Positions 17,267 through 26,609 of a stretch of 64,000 bases of DNA are shown here, piece by piece; the first letter of the stretch is position 1; each line of letters starts with the position of its first letter. The notes under the pieces were generated by a model. It was not told the DNA's origin, searched no databases, and saw nothing but the letters and a program-made list of their open reading frames with translations. The position numbers were made by a program, and so were the translations under genes. Source of the DNA: an uncultured Clostridia bacterium (GTDB lineage: Bacteria; Bacillota; Clostridia; TANB77; CAG-465); NCBI GenBank assembly GCA_934149365.1, contig CAKPEI010000002.1:142441-206440 (forward strand), written 5' to 3'.

Positions 17267-18859
17267 ATGGAAAAGAAATTTGTACATGAAGAAAGGTATA
17301 AAAAGGTTCCACGAACTACTAGAAGAAAAAGAGGAGTAAAAAGTTCTAGTGTAAAAACTAGTAGAAAAAATATACAAAAGAAAAAAGTATCTAACAAGAA
17401 AAAATATAAAGCGAAGACTGGTAAATTTGTTAGATTTATTTTTTGCTTTATTTTACTTCTGATAGTAGCAGTTATTACAAGAGTTGTTACTCTTAAGGAA
17501 AATGAACCGTTTATACCAACTTTCACAAATAGTGAAGTAAAAGAAAACACGACTAGTGTGAATTTAGCGATATATGATAATACTGAAATAGGTGTTAATA
17601 ACTTGGTTATATCAGAACTAGAAAGATATATTTATCCTATGTTACTTAGAATTAATTCAAATTATTCTATTAAATACGAAATTTTATCTAGTGTAAATAA
17701 AATAAATAGTAAAGAATATGAACTTGTATTAAACGAAGTGCCAGGTATAACAGCAATAGATATAAAAGACAGCTTGGATAAGATTATTAAGGAGAAAAGT
17801 AAGTATTACTACAAAGTGGAAAATGTTGATAAAATAGAGATAAAATCAAACAACACTTTAAAAATATCCTTAAAAAATTCAGATGATTATTTTGTATATA
17901 ACCTAGATATTCCAATATATAAACAAAATGATAATTTTGGAATATATTCTATTGATAGCTCAAGTAGCAACACTAAATTGATTTTAAATAGAAAAAATAC
18001 GGTTAATAAAGAATATATAAAGCAAATAAATATAGTTAAATTATCGGGCGAAGAAGAGGCTATAGAAATGTATAAACAAGGCAAAATAGATGTGTTTTTT
18101 GCCAGCTCTAAAAACTCTATTAAAATGCTAGGCAAATATGAATATGATATAAAGGCATATAATAGTGGCGAGGGAATATTTTTAATGTTTAACCCTTCAT
18201 CTAATATAGTAAAAGAAAAATATGTAAGACAAATAATAGCATATAGTATAGATAGAGAAAAAATATTATCAGAAACTATTGATAATCAAGGAAAGATAAT
18301 TGATTTGCCATATATTTTTGATGAACAAAAATATAAATATGATGTGTATGCAGCAGATAATTTACTATTATCAAATGGGTACAAAAAGCAAAATCTTTAT
18401 TACATTAAATCAGGAAATAAATTATCATTAGAATTACTTGTAAACAAAGATGATGAAGGAAAAGTTAATGTGGCAAACAAAATAAAAAGTGATTTGCTAA
18501 AGGCTGGAGTAAATGTCAATGTGAATAAATTAAGTGAAAAAGAAATGGATAAAAGGAAAAGTTTAGGTAACTATGATTTGATTTTGGCAAGTGTTTACAC
18601 GAATGAAAGTCCAAACTGTTCATATTTGAATGGCAATATTATTACTTCTGATGAAATAAATGCTCAAATGTCCAAAATAAGTGAGGATGGCGTAGATAAA
18701 CTTGAGGAAAATATACAGAAGTTAAAAACAACCATGTCTGATAATATTGCAATATATGGTATCTATTCAAAAAATAATTATGTTATATATAAAAAAGGAC
18801 TAGAATTATTTAAAAATATAAACTATATGAATTTATTTAGTGATTATTTTAATTACTAA
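17267..18859 (+). CDS. membrane-anchored family 5 solute-binding-like protein
   Basis: A very basic 50-residue N-terminal tail (many Lys and Arg) is followed by one transmembrane helix ('FVRFIFCFILLLIVAVIT'). An outer domain resembles extracellular solute-binding proteins family 5 (oligopeptide-type). The family look is clearest at 'YVRQIIAYSIDREKIL' and 'ADNLLLSNGYKK' in the C-terminal half. There is no lipobox and no transporter permease or ATPase nearby, so a sensory or structural role is as likely as transport. The ATG at 17267 is preferred because GGTGAG lies just upstream; an ATG at 17255 lacks a Shine-Dalgarno site. A 49-codon gene follows 18 bases later. Confidence 0.7.
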   Translation: MEKKFVHEERYKKVPRTTRRKRGVKSSSVKTSRKNIQKKKVSNKKKYKAKTGKFVRFIFCFILLLIVAVITRVVTLKENEPFIPTFTNSEVKENTTSVNLAIYDNTEIGVNNLVISELERYIYPMLLRINSNYSIKYEILSSVNKINSKEYELVLNEVPGITAIDIKDSLDKIIKEKSKYYYKVENVDKIEIKSNNTLKISLKNSDDYFVYNLDIPIYKQNDNFGIYSIDSSSSNTKLILNRKNTVNKEYIKQINIVKLSGEEEAIEMYKQGKIDVFFASSKNSIKMLGKYEYDIKAYNSGEGIFLMFNPSSNIVKEKYVRQIIAYSIDREKILSETIDNQGKIIDLPYIFDEQKYKYDVYAADNLLLSNGYKKQNLYYIKSGNKLSLELLVNKDDEGKVNVANKIKSDLLKAGVNVNVNKLSEKEMDKRKSLGNYDLILASVYTNESPNCSYLNGNIITSDEINAQMSKISEDGVDKLEENIQKLKTTMSDNIAIYGIYSKNNYVIYKKGLELFKNINYMNLFSDYFNY

Positions 18860-18877
18860 TAAAGTGGGGGAATTAAT

Positions 18878-19027
18878 GTGAAAAATGATATTTCTACAGA
18901 TGAATTAAGCAAGTTGATAGATAATATATTAGGTAATAAAAAGGCAGAAGATACTATTTATACTAATGAGTATGTTGATGAAAAAGCAGAAAACTTTATT
19001 AAATCTTTGAAAGATATGGTAAAGTAG
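18878..19027 (+). CDS. small hypothetical protein (49 aa)
   Basis: Starts at GTG, seven bases after a strong GTGGGGG site, and ends at TAG 19025-19027. The peptide is acidic and helical-looking ('STDELSKLIDNILGNKKAED'), with no membrane segment. It lies 18 bases after the solute-binding-like gene and is probably co-translated with it. Function is unknown. Confidence 0.65.
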   Translation: MKNDISTDELSKLIDNILGNKKAEDTIYTNEYVDEKAENFIKSLKDMVK

Positions 19028-19147
19028 TAAATTATATCACTTGACATATAGTGTATAATATATATGTGCCTTATACTATGATATAATTTTCCTTAAGAAT
19101 TATTTCTTGGTTTAAGGTGAATTGTTAATATTAAGGAGGATGTCAAA

Positions 19148-19411
19148 ATGACAAAAGAAAGAAAGACTGAAATAGTTAAAACTTACGCAAAAGGTGAAAA
19201 TGATACTGGTTCAACAGCTGTTCAAGTAGCATTATTAACTGAAAGAATTAATGAATTAACAGAACATTTAAAAGTTCATAAAAAAGATGAACATTCAAGA
19301 AGAGGCCTTTTAAACATGGTTGGTAAGAGAAAAAGCTTACTTAGATATTTAGAAAACAAAAATATCGAAGAATACCGTGAATTAATTGCTAAACTTGGAA
19401 TAAGAAAATAA
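19148..19411 (+). CDS. rpsO: 30S ribosomal protein S15
   Basis: Ribosomal protein S15, which binds the central domain of 16S rRNA early in 30S assembly. The 87 residues contain the family signatures 'DTGSTAVQVALLTERINELTEHL' and 'HSRRGLLNMVGKRKSLLRYL'. GGAGGA precedes the ATG. S15 genes often autoregulate through their leader, but I saw no specific structure. A terminator follows at 19426. The more common pnp neighbour is absent; topB comes next. Confidence 0.97.
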   Translation: MTKERKTEIVKTYAKGENDTGSTAVQVALLTERINELTEHLKVHKKDEHSRRGLLNMVGKRKSLLRYLENKNIEEYRELIAKLGIRK

Positions 19412-19425
19412 AACGTTCTTAAAAG

Positions 19426-19469
19426 TATACTGAAATTAAACAGTTTGTTTGGTTTTGGTATATTTTTTT
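19426..19469 (+). terminator. terminator after rpsO
   Basis: A 16-pair stem with several G-U pairs (19426-19441 with 19447-19462), a five-base loop and a T7 tail. Confidence 0.75.
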
Positions 19470-19510
19470 ATATATAACAACTTATTCAAGAATGATTTAA
19501 ACTAATCTGT

Positions 19511-19539
19511 TTGAATAAATGCAATTTATGATGTATAAT
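19511..19539 (+). promoter_or_regulatory. promoter for topB
   Basis: TTGAAT (19511-19516), a 17-base spacer and TATAAT (19534-19539), 34 bases before the start. Confidence 0.65.
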
Positions 19540-19572
19540 GTAACCTATCGTATGAAAGGTAGAGTGTGATTA

Positions 19573-21528
19573 ATGGGCAAGCAAGTTATAATTGCGGAAA
19601 AACCAAGTGTTGCAAAAGAGTTTGCTAAAGTACTAAAAATAAATGCTAAAAATCAAAATGGGTATATGGAATCAGAAGATTATATAGTTACTTGGTGTGT
19701 AGGCCATTTAGTTACTATGAGTTATCCAGAAGTTTATGATGAAAAACTTAGATATTGGAATTTGAAAACGTTACCATTTATACCAGAAGAATTTAAATAT
19801 GAAGTAATAAATTCAGTATCAAAGCAATTTGATATTGTTAAGAGTATATTGACTCGTGAAGATGTTGACACTATATATGTTTGTACTGACTCAGGAAGAG
19901 AAGGAGAATACATATATAGATTAGTTGATGATATGGCAGGTAGGCCTAATAAGAATAAAAAAAGAGTATGGATAGATTCTCAAACTGAAGAGGCAATTCG
20001 TGAGGGAATTGAGAATGCTAAAGATTTATCTGCATATAATAGTTTGTCAGATGCAGCATATCTTAGAGCTAAAGAAGATTATTTAATTGGAATAAATTTT
20101 TCAAGGTTGCTTTCAATTATTTATGGAAAAGACCTTGCTAAGAAATTGTCACAAGATAGAGCAGTTATATCAATCGGTAGAGTTATGACATGCGTTTTAG
20201 GTATGATTGTCTCAAGAGAAAGAGAAATAAGGAACTTTAAAAAAGTTAATTTCTATAAGTTACAGGGGCTTTTTGGAGAAGATGAAAATAATATAATCAA
20301 TGCAGATTTTAAAGTATGTGAAAGTTCAAAAATTTTTGAAAGTCCTCTGTTATATAACGAAACTGGCTTTAAGAAAAAAGAAGATGCTGAAAGATTTATT
20401 AACTATTTAAAGCAAAATAATGAATATGCGATTATAGAGGAAATTACAAAGAAGACACAAAAAGACAAACCACCTTTGTTATATAACTTGGCGGAAATAC
20501 AAAATGAGTGCAGTAAAAAGTTTAAAATAACTCCAGAGGAAACTCTTAATGTAATACAAGAGTTGTATGAGAAAAAATTAGTTACTTATCCAAGAACTGA
20601 TGCAAGAGTTTTATCTACCGCTGTTGCAAAGGAAATTACCAAGAATTTAAATGGCCTTGCAATGTCAAATATAGATAGCGAAATAAAAGAATATATATCT
20701 AAAATGGCAAAAGAAAAGTATAGTACGAATTTGATTAAAACTAAGTATGTTGATGATAAAAAAATAACTGACCATTATGCTATTATTCCAACAGGGCAAG
20801 GCTTTGAAAATTATACTAACCTTAAAGAATTGCAAAAAGACATATACCACCTTATAGTGAAAAGGTTTTTGAGTATATTTTATCCACCTGCAGAGTTTAA
20901 TAAACTAGCAATTAAACTAAAGGTTGGCACAGAAGAATTTAATGTTAATGGAAAAGTATGCGTAAAACAAGGCTATTTAGAAGTATTAAAACAAGAAAAA
21001 ACGAAAGCTCCAGGTAATGAAGAGGAAAAACTGGAAAATATGGAGCTTTTAAAGAATTTGAAAAAAGGTGAAAAACTTAGGATATCAGATATTGTGATTA
21101 AAGAAGGAGAAACAACACCACCTAATAGATACTCTTCTGGCTCTATAATTCTTGCTATGGAAAATGCAGGTAAATTAATTGAGGACGAAGAGTTAAGGGA
21201 ACAAATAAAAGGTAGCGGAATAGGTACTAGTGCAACTCGTGCAGAAATTATAAACAAATTAACTAGAATAGAATATATAGCTATAAACAAAAAAACGCAG
21301 ATACTTACTCCAACTAAAAAAGGTGAAGCTATATACGACATTGTAGCAAAGACAATGCCAGATATGTTAAATCCTAAACTTACTGCAAGTTGGGAAAAAG
21401 GACTGACTATGGTTGCTCAAAATGAAATAAAAGCAGATGAGTTTATGAAGAAACTGGAAGATTATGTTAGTTTAAAAGTTGTGAAATTAAAAAAAGCATA
21501 TAATAGTTATTACTATGGAATAAATTAG
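19573..21528 (+). CDS. topB: DNA topoisomerase III
   Basis: Type IA topoisomerase of the TopB group, which decatenates DNA by passing single strands. The N-terminal Toprim domain opens 'VIIAEKPSVAKEFAKVL' and has 'CTDSGREGEYIYR' for metal binding. The catalytic tyrosine is Tyr339 in 'VTYPRTDARVL'. 'GSGIGTSATRAEII' and 'LTPTKKGEAIYDI' are in the C-terminal cleavage domain. Its 651 residues are slightly short, with no C-terminal zinc fingers. It is monocistronic. Chromosomal copies, and copies on conjugative elements, both exist; nothing nearby suggests an element. Confidence 0.94.
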   Translation: MGKQVIIAEKPSVAKEFAKVLKINAKNQNGYMESEDYIVTWCVGHLVTMSYPEVYDEKLRYWNLKTLPFIPEEFKYEVINSVSKQFDIVKSILTREDVDTIYVCTDSGREGEYIYRLVDDMAGRPNKNKKRVWIDSQTEEAIREGIENAKDLSAYNSLSDAAYLRAKEDYLIGINFSRLLSIIYGKDLAKKLSQDRAVISIGRVMTCVLGMIVSREREIRNFKKVNFYKLQGLFGEDENNIINADFKVCESSKIFESPLLYNETGFKKKEDAERFINYLKQNNEYAIIEEITKKTQKDKPPLLYNLAEIQNECSKKFKITPEETLNVIQELYEKKLVTYPRTDARVLSTAVAKEITKNLNGLAMSNIDSEIKEYISKMAKEKYSTNLIKTKYVDDKKITDHYAIIPTGQGFENYTNLKELQKDIYHLIVKRFLSIFYPPAEFNKLAIKLKVGTEEFNVNGKVCVKQGYLEVLKQEKTKAPGNEEEKLENMELLKNLKKGEKLRISDIVIKEGETTPPNRYSSGSIILAMENAGKLIEDEELREQIKGSGIGTSATRAEIINKLTRIEYIAINKKTQILTPTKKGEAIYDIVAKTMPDMLNPKLTASWEKGLTMVAQNEIKADEFMKKLEDYVSLKVVKLKKAYNSYYYGIN

Positions 21529-21604
21529 TATTGTAAATGGTTCTAAATTAAACTTCTTATAACTTTATTAGAAATGTAAAATAAGTAAAACACATAATGT
21601 TAAA

Positions 21605-21633
21605 TTGACATAAAACTATAGCCATGATATAAT
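21605..21633 (+). promoter_or_regulatory. promoter for 21686 gene
   Basis: Consensus TTGACA (21605-21610), a 17-base spacer and TATAAT (21628-21633). Confidence 0.75.
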
Positions 21634-21685
21634 ATCTCAGGAAATTACTATATAAACCCAAAAATAATTTTAGGAGGTAGAGTAT

Positions 21686-22153
21686 ATGGAATTAAAATTA
21701 GGTGGAAACGTTAAGGACATTGTGGCTATGATGTATGTAGGTGCAGTATATGAAAAAATTCCTGATATCAGCTTGAAAGAAATTCATGAAAAGTTAATCT
21801 ACGGCGGAGTTTCTGGAAATTCGGTAATGTATTGGAAACAAGATGGAACAAATGTTAGCTTTTATTCACCCAAGAGACTTATAACAACTGGTTATGAAGC
21901 TATCATCAAAATGGTGAAAGAAAGTGCGTATATTGATGGCGGTTTGGCATTAAATGAAGAACTTTTTAGGAAATTCAGTCATAACTGTTTGGCAGTTATT
22001 TATTATATACTTGATAATAAATGTACTTGTGCTCAATCTGGACTTTACATAGAAGATATATGTAAGGCTTTCACAAACGAAGAAGTGGCGCGTTATGCTC
22101 ATGAATCTACTTATTCACACTGGAAGGAACTTATGAAAGCGATTCAATGTTAA
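21686..22153 (+). CDS. hypothetical protein (155 aa)
   Basis: Not recognised. A soluble 155-residue protein with a strong consensus promoter and an AGGAGG site, so it is probably well expressed. Two cysteines lie close together in 'NKCTCAQSGLY', and the C-terminus ends in Cys. 'GGVSGNSVMYWKQDGTNVSFYS' looks like a beta hairpin and the rest looks helical. It stands alone between topB and the calcium ATPase, with its own promoter and terminator. Confidence 0.65.
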   Translation: MELKLGGNVKDIVAMMYVGAVYEKIPDISLKEIHEKLIYGGVSGNSVMYWKQDGTNVSFYSPKRLITTGYEAIIKMVKESAYIDGGLALNEELFRKFSHNCLAVIYYILDNKCTCAQSGLYIEDICKAFTNEEVARYAHESTYSHWKELMKAIQC

Positions 22154-22199
22154 AGAGAAAAGCAGGTAATAAGTTATAGTAAATAAAATCAAATATATT

Positions 22200-22238
22200 A
22201 ACAAATAGAAGTAAAAATATTGTTACTTCTATTTGTTT
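22200..22238 (+). terminator. terminator after 21686 gene
   Basis: Perfect 15-base arms AACAAATAGAAGTAA / TTACTTCTATTTGTT followed by TTTATG. Confidence 0.75.
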
Positions 22239-22280
22239 ATGTTAAAATCATTATATTAAAAAATATAAGGAGTCTTATGT

Positions 22281-24932
22281 ATGGAAAAAGATATTTATAA
22301 TTTGAGTGTAGAAGAAGTAATTAAAAACATGTCTAGTTCAAGTGAAGGATTGACTGACAATGAAGCTTCATTAAGATTGGAAAAAAATGGACCAAACAAG
22401 TTAAAAGAAGGCAAAAAGAAAACAATGATAGGAAGATTTATAGATCAGTTCAAGAATATTATGATAATAATATTACTTGTAGCTTCTGTAGTTTCTGGTA
22501 TTGTTGCTAAAATCGAAGGAGATTCACTTACTGATGCAATTATTATTCTTGTTGTTGTGTTTCTTAATGCAATAATGGGAGTTATGCAAGAAAGCAAGGC
22601 AGAAAAGGCAATTGACTCTTTAAAGACTATGTCTCTTCCTTTTATAAAGGTAAGAAGAAATGGTATTGTTAAGAGTATTAAAACAGAAGATCTTGTTGTA
22701 GGTGATATTGTTTTATTAGAAGCAGGAGATTTTGTTCCTGCTGATATGAGAATAACATTAAACAATTCTCTTAGAGTTGAGGAAGCTGCATTAACAGGGG
22801 AATCACTTCCTATTGATAAAAAGATTGATACTTTAGAAGGTGAGATTGCACTTGCAGATAGGAAAAATATGCTATATTCAGGTAGTTCTGTAGTTTATGG
22901 TAGAGGCGAAGGTATAGTTACAGCAACTGGTATGGACACAGAACTTGGAAAAATTGCAACTATACTTACAGATTCTAAAGAAGAGCTTACTCCTCTTCAA
23001 AAGAAAATGAATGAAATAAGTAAAGCTCTAAGTATTATTGTTGTTATAATAGGGCTTCTTATGGTGATAGTGGGAGTTGCTAGAAATAATCCACTACTTG
23101 AAGTGTTCATGCTTGCTGTATCTTTGGCTGTTGCGGCAATACCAGAGGGGCTACCTGCAGCTATAACTATAATACTTTCAATAGGCGTACAAAAAATGGC
23201 TAAAGAAAATAGTATAGTTAGAAAGCTGTCATCTGTGGAAGCTTTGGGTTCAACTGAAGTTATTTGCTCAGATAAAACAGGTACACTTACTCAAAACAAA
23301 ATGACTGTTAAAGAAATTTGCTTAGGAGTACAAACTAAGAAGTTAGAAGATATAGAGCTAGCAGAAGCTAAGTCAGAAGATATGGCTACTCTTATGCATG
23401 GAATGTTACTTTGTAATGATACAAAATATGGCGAAAAGGAAGGTGAACTTTTAGGTGATCCTACTGAAACAGCATTAGTTGCTGCGGCGCATAAGTATGA
23501 TATCGAAAAAAGTCGTTATGATATAAGGCATGAAAGAAAGGGTGAAATACCTTTTGATTCGGATAGAAAGATGATGTCAACCATAAATGAATACAAAGGT
23601 GCATTTAGAATGTATACTAAAGGCGCTATAGAATCTATACTTGCAAGATGTACACATGCTGTTATAGACGGAAAAATTGTTGATATGACAGATGATGTAA
23701 AAACTCAAATACTTGAGAAAAACAATGAGATGTCTACAAAAGCATTAAGAGTTTTGGCATTTGCATATAAAGATTTAAAAGCGATACCTAATGATTTAGT
23801 AAGTGATAAAGTTGAAAAATCATTAACTTATGTTGGACTTGTAGGAATGATAGATCCACCAAGACCAGAGGCAAAGGATGCTGTTACAAAATGCTTTGAA
23901 GCTGGAATGACACCTGTTATGATTACAGGAGATAACAAAGAGACTGCAGTGGCAATAGCAACTGAACTTGGAATAATGAAAAAAGGTCTTCTTGCTATAA
24001 CTGGTGCAGAATTAGATAAAATGTCTGACGAAGAGTTTGAAAAGAAGATTGACAAGATAAGAGTTTATGCTAGAGTTTCACCTGAGAATAAACTTAGAAT
24101 AGTTAAAACATGGAAGAAACTTGGCAAAACTGTTGCAATGACAGGTGACGGAGTTAATGATGCACCGGCTCTAAAAAATGCTGATATAGGTGTAGGTATG
24201 GGAATAACTGGTACTGAAGTATCAAAAAGTGTATCTAGTATGGTTATCACAGATGATAATTTTGCAACAATTGTTGTGGCTATTAAAGAGGGAAGAAGAA
24301 TATATAACAATATACAAAATGTTATAGCATATTTACTTGCTTCAAACCTTGCAGAGGTAATAATCATATTCTTTGGAACGCTATTTGGACATAATATAAT
24401 GTTGCCACTTCAACTTTTATGGATAAACCTAATAACAGATACAATTCCTGCTATAACGTTGGGCTTTGAAAAGGCTGAAAAAGGTGTTATGAAAGAAAAA
24501 CCAAGAAGTGCAAAAGAGAAATTCTTTAATCCTTTCTTAACATGCAGAATAATAATACCTGCGATCGTAAAAAGTATATTAATACTTACAGTATTTATGA
24601 TTACAGAAAAAACGTATGGACACGCAGAGGCTATGACTATGGCATTTATAATGTTATCGTTTATTGAACTTCTTTTTGCGTACACAATGCGCTCAGACAG
24701 AAGGCTCGTAACAAGTATAGGAATATTTTCGAACAAACCAATGGTAATTGGTACAATTATCACTCTTGGATTGCAGTTTATAGTTATACTTGTGCCAGTG
24801 CTTGCAGATGTGTTTAAAGTAGCCAGACTTGATAGTCATTTGTATTTAATTTGTTTATTATCTGCAATTGGTTTTGTAATTTTTGCTGAAGTAGTAAAAG
24901 TTACATTGGCTAAAATATTTCATAAAAATTAG
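22281..24932 (+). CDS. calcium-transporting P-type ATPase
   Basis: P-type ATPase of the calcium (SERCA/PMCA-like, type II) group that exports Ca2+ at the expense of ATP. It has 883 residues. Visible signatures are a cation-ATPase N-terminal domain, 'LTGESLPIDK' (actuator domain), 'AIPEGLPAA' in helix 4 (the calcium-site proline/glutamate), the phosphorylated aspartate Asp331 in DKTGTLT, 'MITGDNKETAVAIA', and the hinge 'MTGDGVNDAPALK'. Four C-terminal helices follow. The start uses a weak AAGGAG site. Substrate is inferred from family motifs. Confidence 0.93.
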   Translation: MEKDIYNLSVEEVIKNMSSSSEGLTDNEASLRLEKNGPNKLKEGKKKTMIGRFIDQFKNIMIIILLVASVVSGIVAKIEGDSLTDAIIILVVVFLNAIMGVMQESKAEKAIDSLKTMSLPFIKVRRNGIVKSIKTEDLVVGDIVLLEAGDFVPADMRITLNNSLRVEEAALTGESLPIDKKIDTLEGEIALADRKNMLYSGSSVVYGRGEGIVTATGMDTELGKIATILTDSKEELTPLQKKMNEISKALSIIVVIIGLLMVIVGVARNNPLLEVFMLAVSLAVAAIPEGLPAAITIILSIGVQKMAKENSIVRKLSSVEALGSTEVICSDKTGTLTQNKMTVKEICLGVQTKKLEDIELAEAKSEDMATLMHGMLLCNDTKYGEKEGELLGDPTETALVAAAHKYDIEKSRYDIRHERKGEIPFDSDRKMMSTINEYKGAFRMYTKGAIESILARCTHAVIDGKIVDMTDDVKTQILEKNNEMSTKALRVLAFAYKDLKAIPNDLVSDKVEKSLTYVGLVGMIDPPRPEAKDAVTKCFEAGMTPVMITGDNKETAVAIATELGIMKKGLLAITGAELDKMSDEEFEKKIDKIRVYARVSPENKLRIVKTWKKLGKTVAMTGDGVNDAPALKNADIGVGMGITGTEVSKSVSSMVITDDNFATIVVAIKEGRRIYNNIQNVIAYLLASNLAEVIIIFFGTLFGHNIMLPLQLLWINLITDTIPAITLGFEKAEKGVMKEKPRSAKEKFFNPFLTCRIIIPAIVKSILILTVFMITEKTYGHAEAMTMAFIMLSFIELLFAYTMRSDRRLVTSIGIFSNKPMVIGTIITLGLQFIVILVPVLADVFKVARLDSHLYLICLLSAIGFVIFAEVVKVTLAKIFHKN

Positions 24933-24950
24933 TAAAACATAAAGACATAA

Positions 24951-25002
24951 AAATCTCTTCTTTACAATATACATGTAGTATGTTGCAAAGGGGAGATTTT
25001 TT
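24951..25002 (+). terminator. 22-pair hairpin ending the ATPase gene and covering the rhodanese Shine-Dalgarno site
   Basis: Arms 24951-24972 and 24978-24999 pair with one mismatch and end in a T run directly before the next ATG. The right arm contains AAAGGGGAG, the only Shine-Dalgarno site for the 25003 gene. On any readthrough transcript that site would be sequestered. Confidence 0.8.
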
Positions 25003-25479
25003 ATGAATAATATGATGGGAAATGGTCAAAACATATTTGCTCAAATAAGAAACTTTTTAGGGTTGAACAGAGGTATGCAAAATGGTTATGGTAATAGATG
25101 TATGACAAGAATTTTAAGCCAGGAAGATGCATATATGCAGATTATATCTGGCACATGCAAAGTGCTTGATGTAAGATCAGAGAGCGAATACAAAGTTATG
25201 AGAATAAGAGGTGCAATTAATATCCCTATAAATATACTTGCATCAAATGTTCAAAATATATTACCAAATAAGTCTGAATGTATAATGGTGTATTGTGCAA
25301 GTGGGCCAAGAGCTGCGCAGGCAGTTCAAATAATGAAAAATATGGGATATATGAATATATGTATATGGGAAGGAGCAGGAATAAATAACTTTAAATACAA
25401 AGATGTGATAGAAAAATATACAGATTTAGATAAAAAGGAAACTTTAAATAATAGTGAAATTAATATACAAATGCAGTAA
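25003..25479 (+). CDS. rhodanese-like domain protein
   Basis: A 158-residue single-domain rhodanese, a sulfur-carrier or sulfurtransferase fold. The domain covers about residues 35-135. It has 'VLDVRSESEYKVMRIRGAIN' and the active-site loop 'VYCASGPRAAQA', whose Cys would carry the persulfide. The first 30 residues are Met/Asn/Gly-rich and not part of the domain. The last 25 are polar. Its Shine-Dalgarno site lies in the right arm of a strong hairpin, so translation may be restricted unless transcription starts inside or the structure opens. Confidence 0.88.
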   Translation: MNNMMGNGQNIFAQIRNFLGLNRGMQNGYGNRCMTRILSQEDAYMQIISGTCKVLDVRSESEYKVMRIRGAINIPINILASNVQNILPNKSECIMVYCASGPRAAQAVQIMKNMGYMNICIWEGAGINNFKYKDVIEKYTDLDKKETLNNSEINIQMQ

Positions 25480-25513
25480 ATAAGCAGTAAAACTGGCACA
25501 AATTGAATTTTGT

Positions 25514-25558
25514 AACATTTTTGTAACAAAAAATGATATATTTTGATACAAAAATGTT
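25514..25558. promoter_or_regulatory. 12-base perfect inverted repeat, possible operator or weak terminator
   Basis: AACATTTTTGTA (25514-25525) and TACAAAAATGTT (25547-25558) lie between the rhodanese gene and the next promoter. A related third half, TTGTAACA, sits next to the left arm. Confidence 0.45.
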
Positions 25559-25570
25559 ATTCTTTTGTAG

Positions 25571-25598
25571 TTGTAATTGTTTCGCAAGATAGTATAAT
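25571..25598 (+). promoter_or_regulatory. promoter for 25643 gene
   Basis: TTGTAA (25571-25576), a 16-base spacer and TATAAT (25593-25598). Confidence 0.5.
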
Positions 25599-25642
25599 AG
25601 AAGTATAATAAAATATATGTAATTTACAAATGAGGTGTTTAT

Positions 25643-26482
25643 ATGAAAGATTTTTTTAAGAACGAATGGAAATTGTTTTTACAAGATATGGAATCAATAG
25701 GAAATGCGGTGCTTAGTTTCTTCTCAAGAAAAGAAGAACCACTTATGATAGCAGCAGCACCAGAAGTTCCAGTAGAACCAGAAATACAGGAATATGTTCC
25801 TGATGAGGTTGATTACAAAGTTGAAACATATTTTGGTGAGAATATAGGTGAATTAGAACAAAGTATGTGTGGAGATAAAACACAACATGAAGTTTTAAGA
25901 GAATATGCACAATTCTTCAAACCTTATGGCGAGAATGCAGAAATGTGCCAAACAGCATTTAAAAAATATTATGATAGACATGCTTTAAAAATGGCTGTTA
26001 ATGAATTCCCTGTTGAACAAGCAAGAATAATTCAAAACAATGTTGATTTATTTATTCAAGGACAAGAGGTGTTCGGTGAAAATGGACAATTTATAGATTC
26101 AAGAGTAGATACAATATTTGAAAAAGTAGGTATGGATAAAGTTTCAAAAATGGTAAACATCTTAGGTGAAGCTGATGAAAACGGTGTAAACTATCAAGGT
26201 GAAAGAACTTTCGCTGAAGCTATATGCCATATGGTTGATAATGGAATAAAGGTTGATAAAGACGGAGATTTAGTAAACCCAGTAAGAAAAGCTTTAGAAG
26301 AGAAATTAAATGAAGTACATGCTTCTTTAAGAAGTCATGAAGATTGGAATGATGATTACCAAGCATTACTTTCTCAAGAAAGAAAATATTTATATGCTTT
26401 AAATAGAATTGAACAATATGAAACTGAAGAAAGAATAGCAGAGTTCGAAAACAAATTAAACGAACTTGATGTTGTAGTCTAA
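25643..26482 (+). CDS. hypothetical acidic protein (279 aa)
   Basis: Not recognised. A soluble, acidic, mostly helical protein. It has an amphipathic N-terminus ('MKDFFKNEWKLFLQDMESIG'), a Pro/Glu/Val-rich linker (about 37-56) and a long helical region ending in a probable coiled coil ('LNRIEQYETEERIAEFENKL'). Codon use resembles well-expressed genes in the window. It stands alone with its own promoter and terminator. No membrane segment or signal peptide is present. Function is unknown. Confidence 0.65.
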   Translation: MKDFFKNEWKLFLQDMESIGNAVLSFFSRKEEPLMIAAAPEVPVEPEIQEYVPDEVDYKVETYFGENIGELEQSMCGDKTQHEVLREYAQFFKPYGENAEMCQTAFKKYYDRHALKMAVNEFPVEQARIIQNNVDLFIQGQEVFGENGQFIDSRVDTIFEKVGMDKVSKMVNILGEADENGVNYQGERTFAEAICHMVDNGIKVDKDGDLVNPVRKALEEKLNEVHASLRSHEDWNDDYQALLSQERKYLYALNRIEQYETEERIAEFENKLNELDVVV

Positions 26483-26503
26483 TAGGCGATATATAAGAGG
26501 TGC

Positions 26504-26539
26504 GGAATAGCAGGATATATAACTGCTATTCCATTTTTT
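26504..26539 (+). terminator. terminator after 25643 gene
   Basis: GGAATAGCAG / CTGCTATTCC stem with a T6 tail. Confidence 0.88.
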
Positions 26540-26609
26540 ATGTTTTTGTGATATAATTACTTTTGCTAGGAATTAAGTCTCGTTAAATAATTTTAGGGAG
26601 GTAGTATAA

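Noticed and set aside
19036..19061. TTGACA...TATAAT as a promoter for rpsO
   Set aside because: The two elements are only about seven bases apart, too close for a sigma-A promoter.
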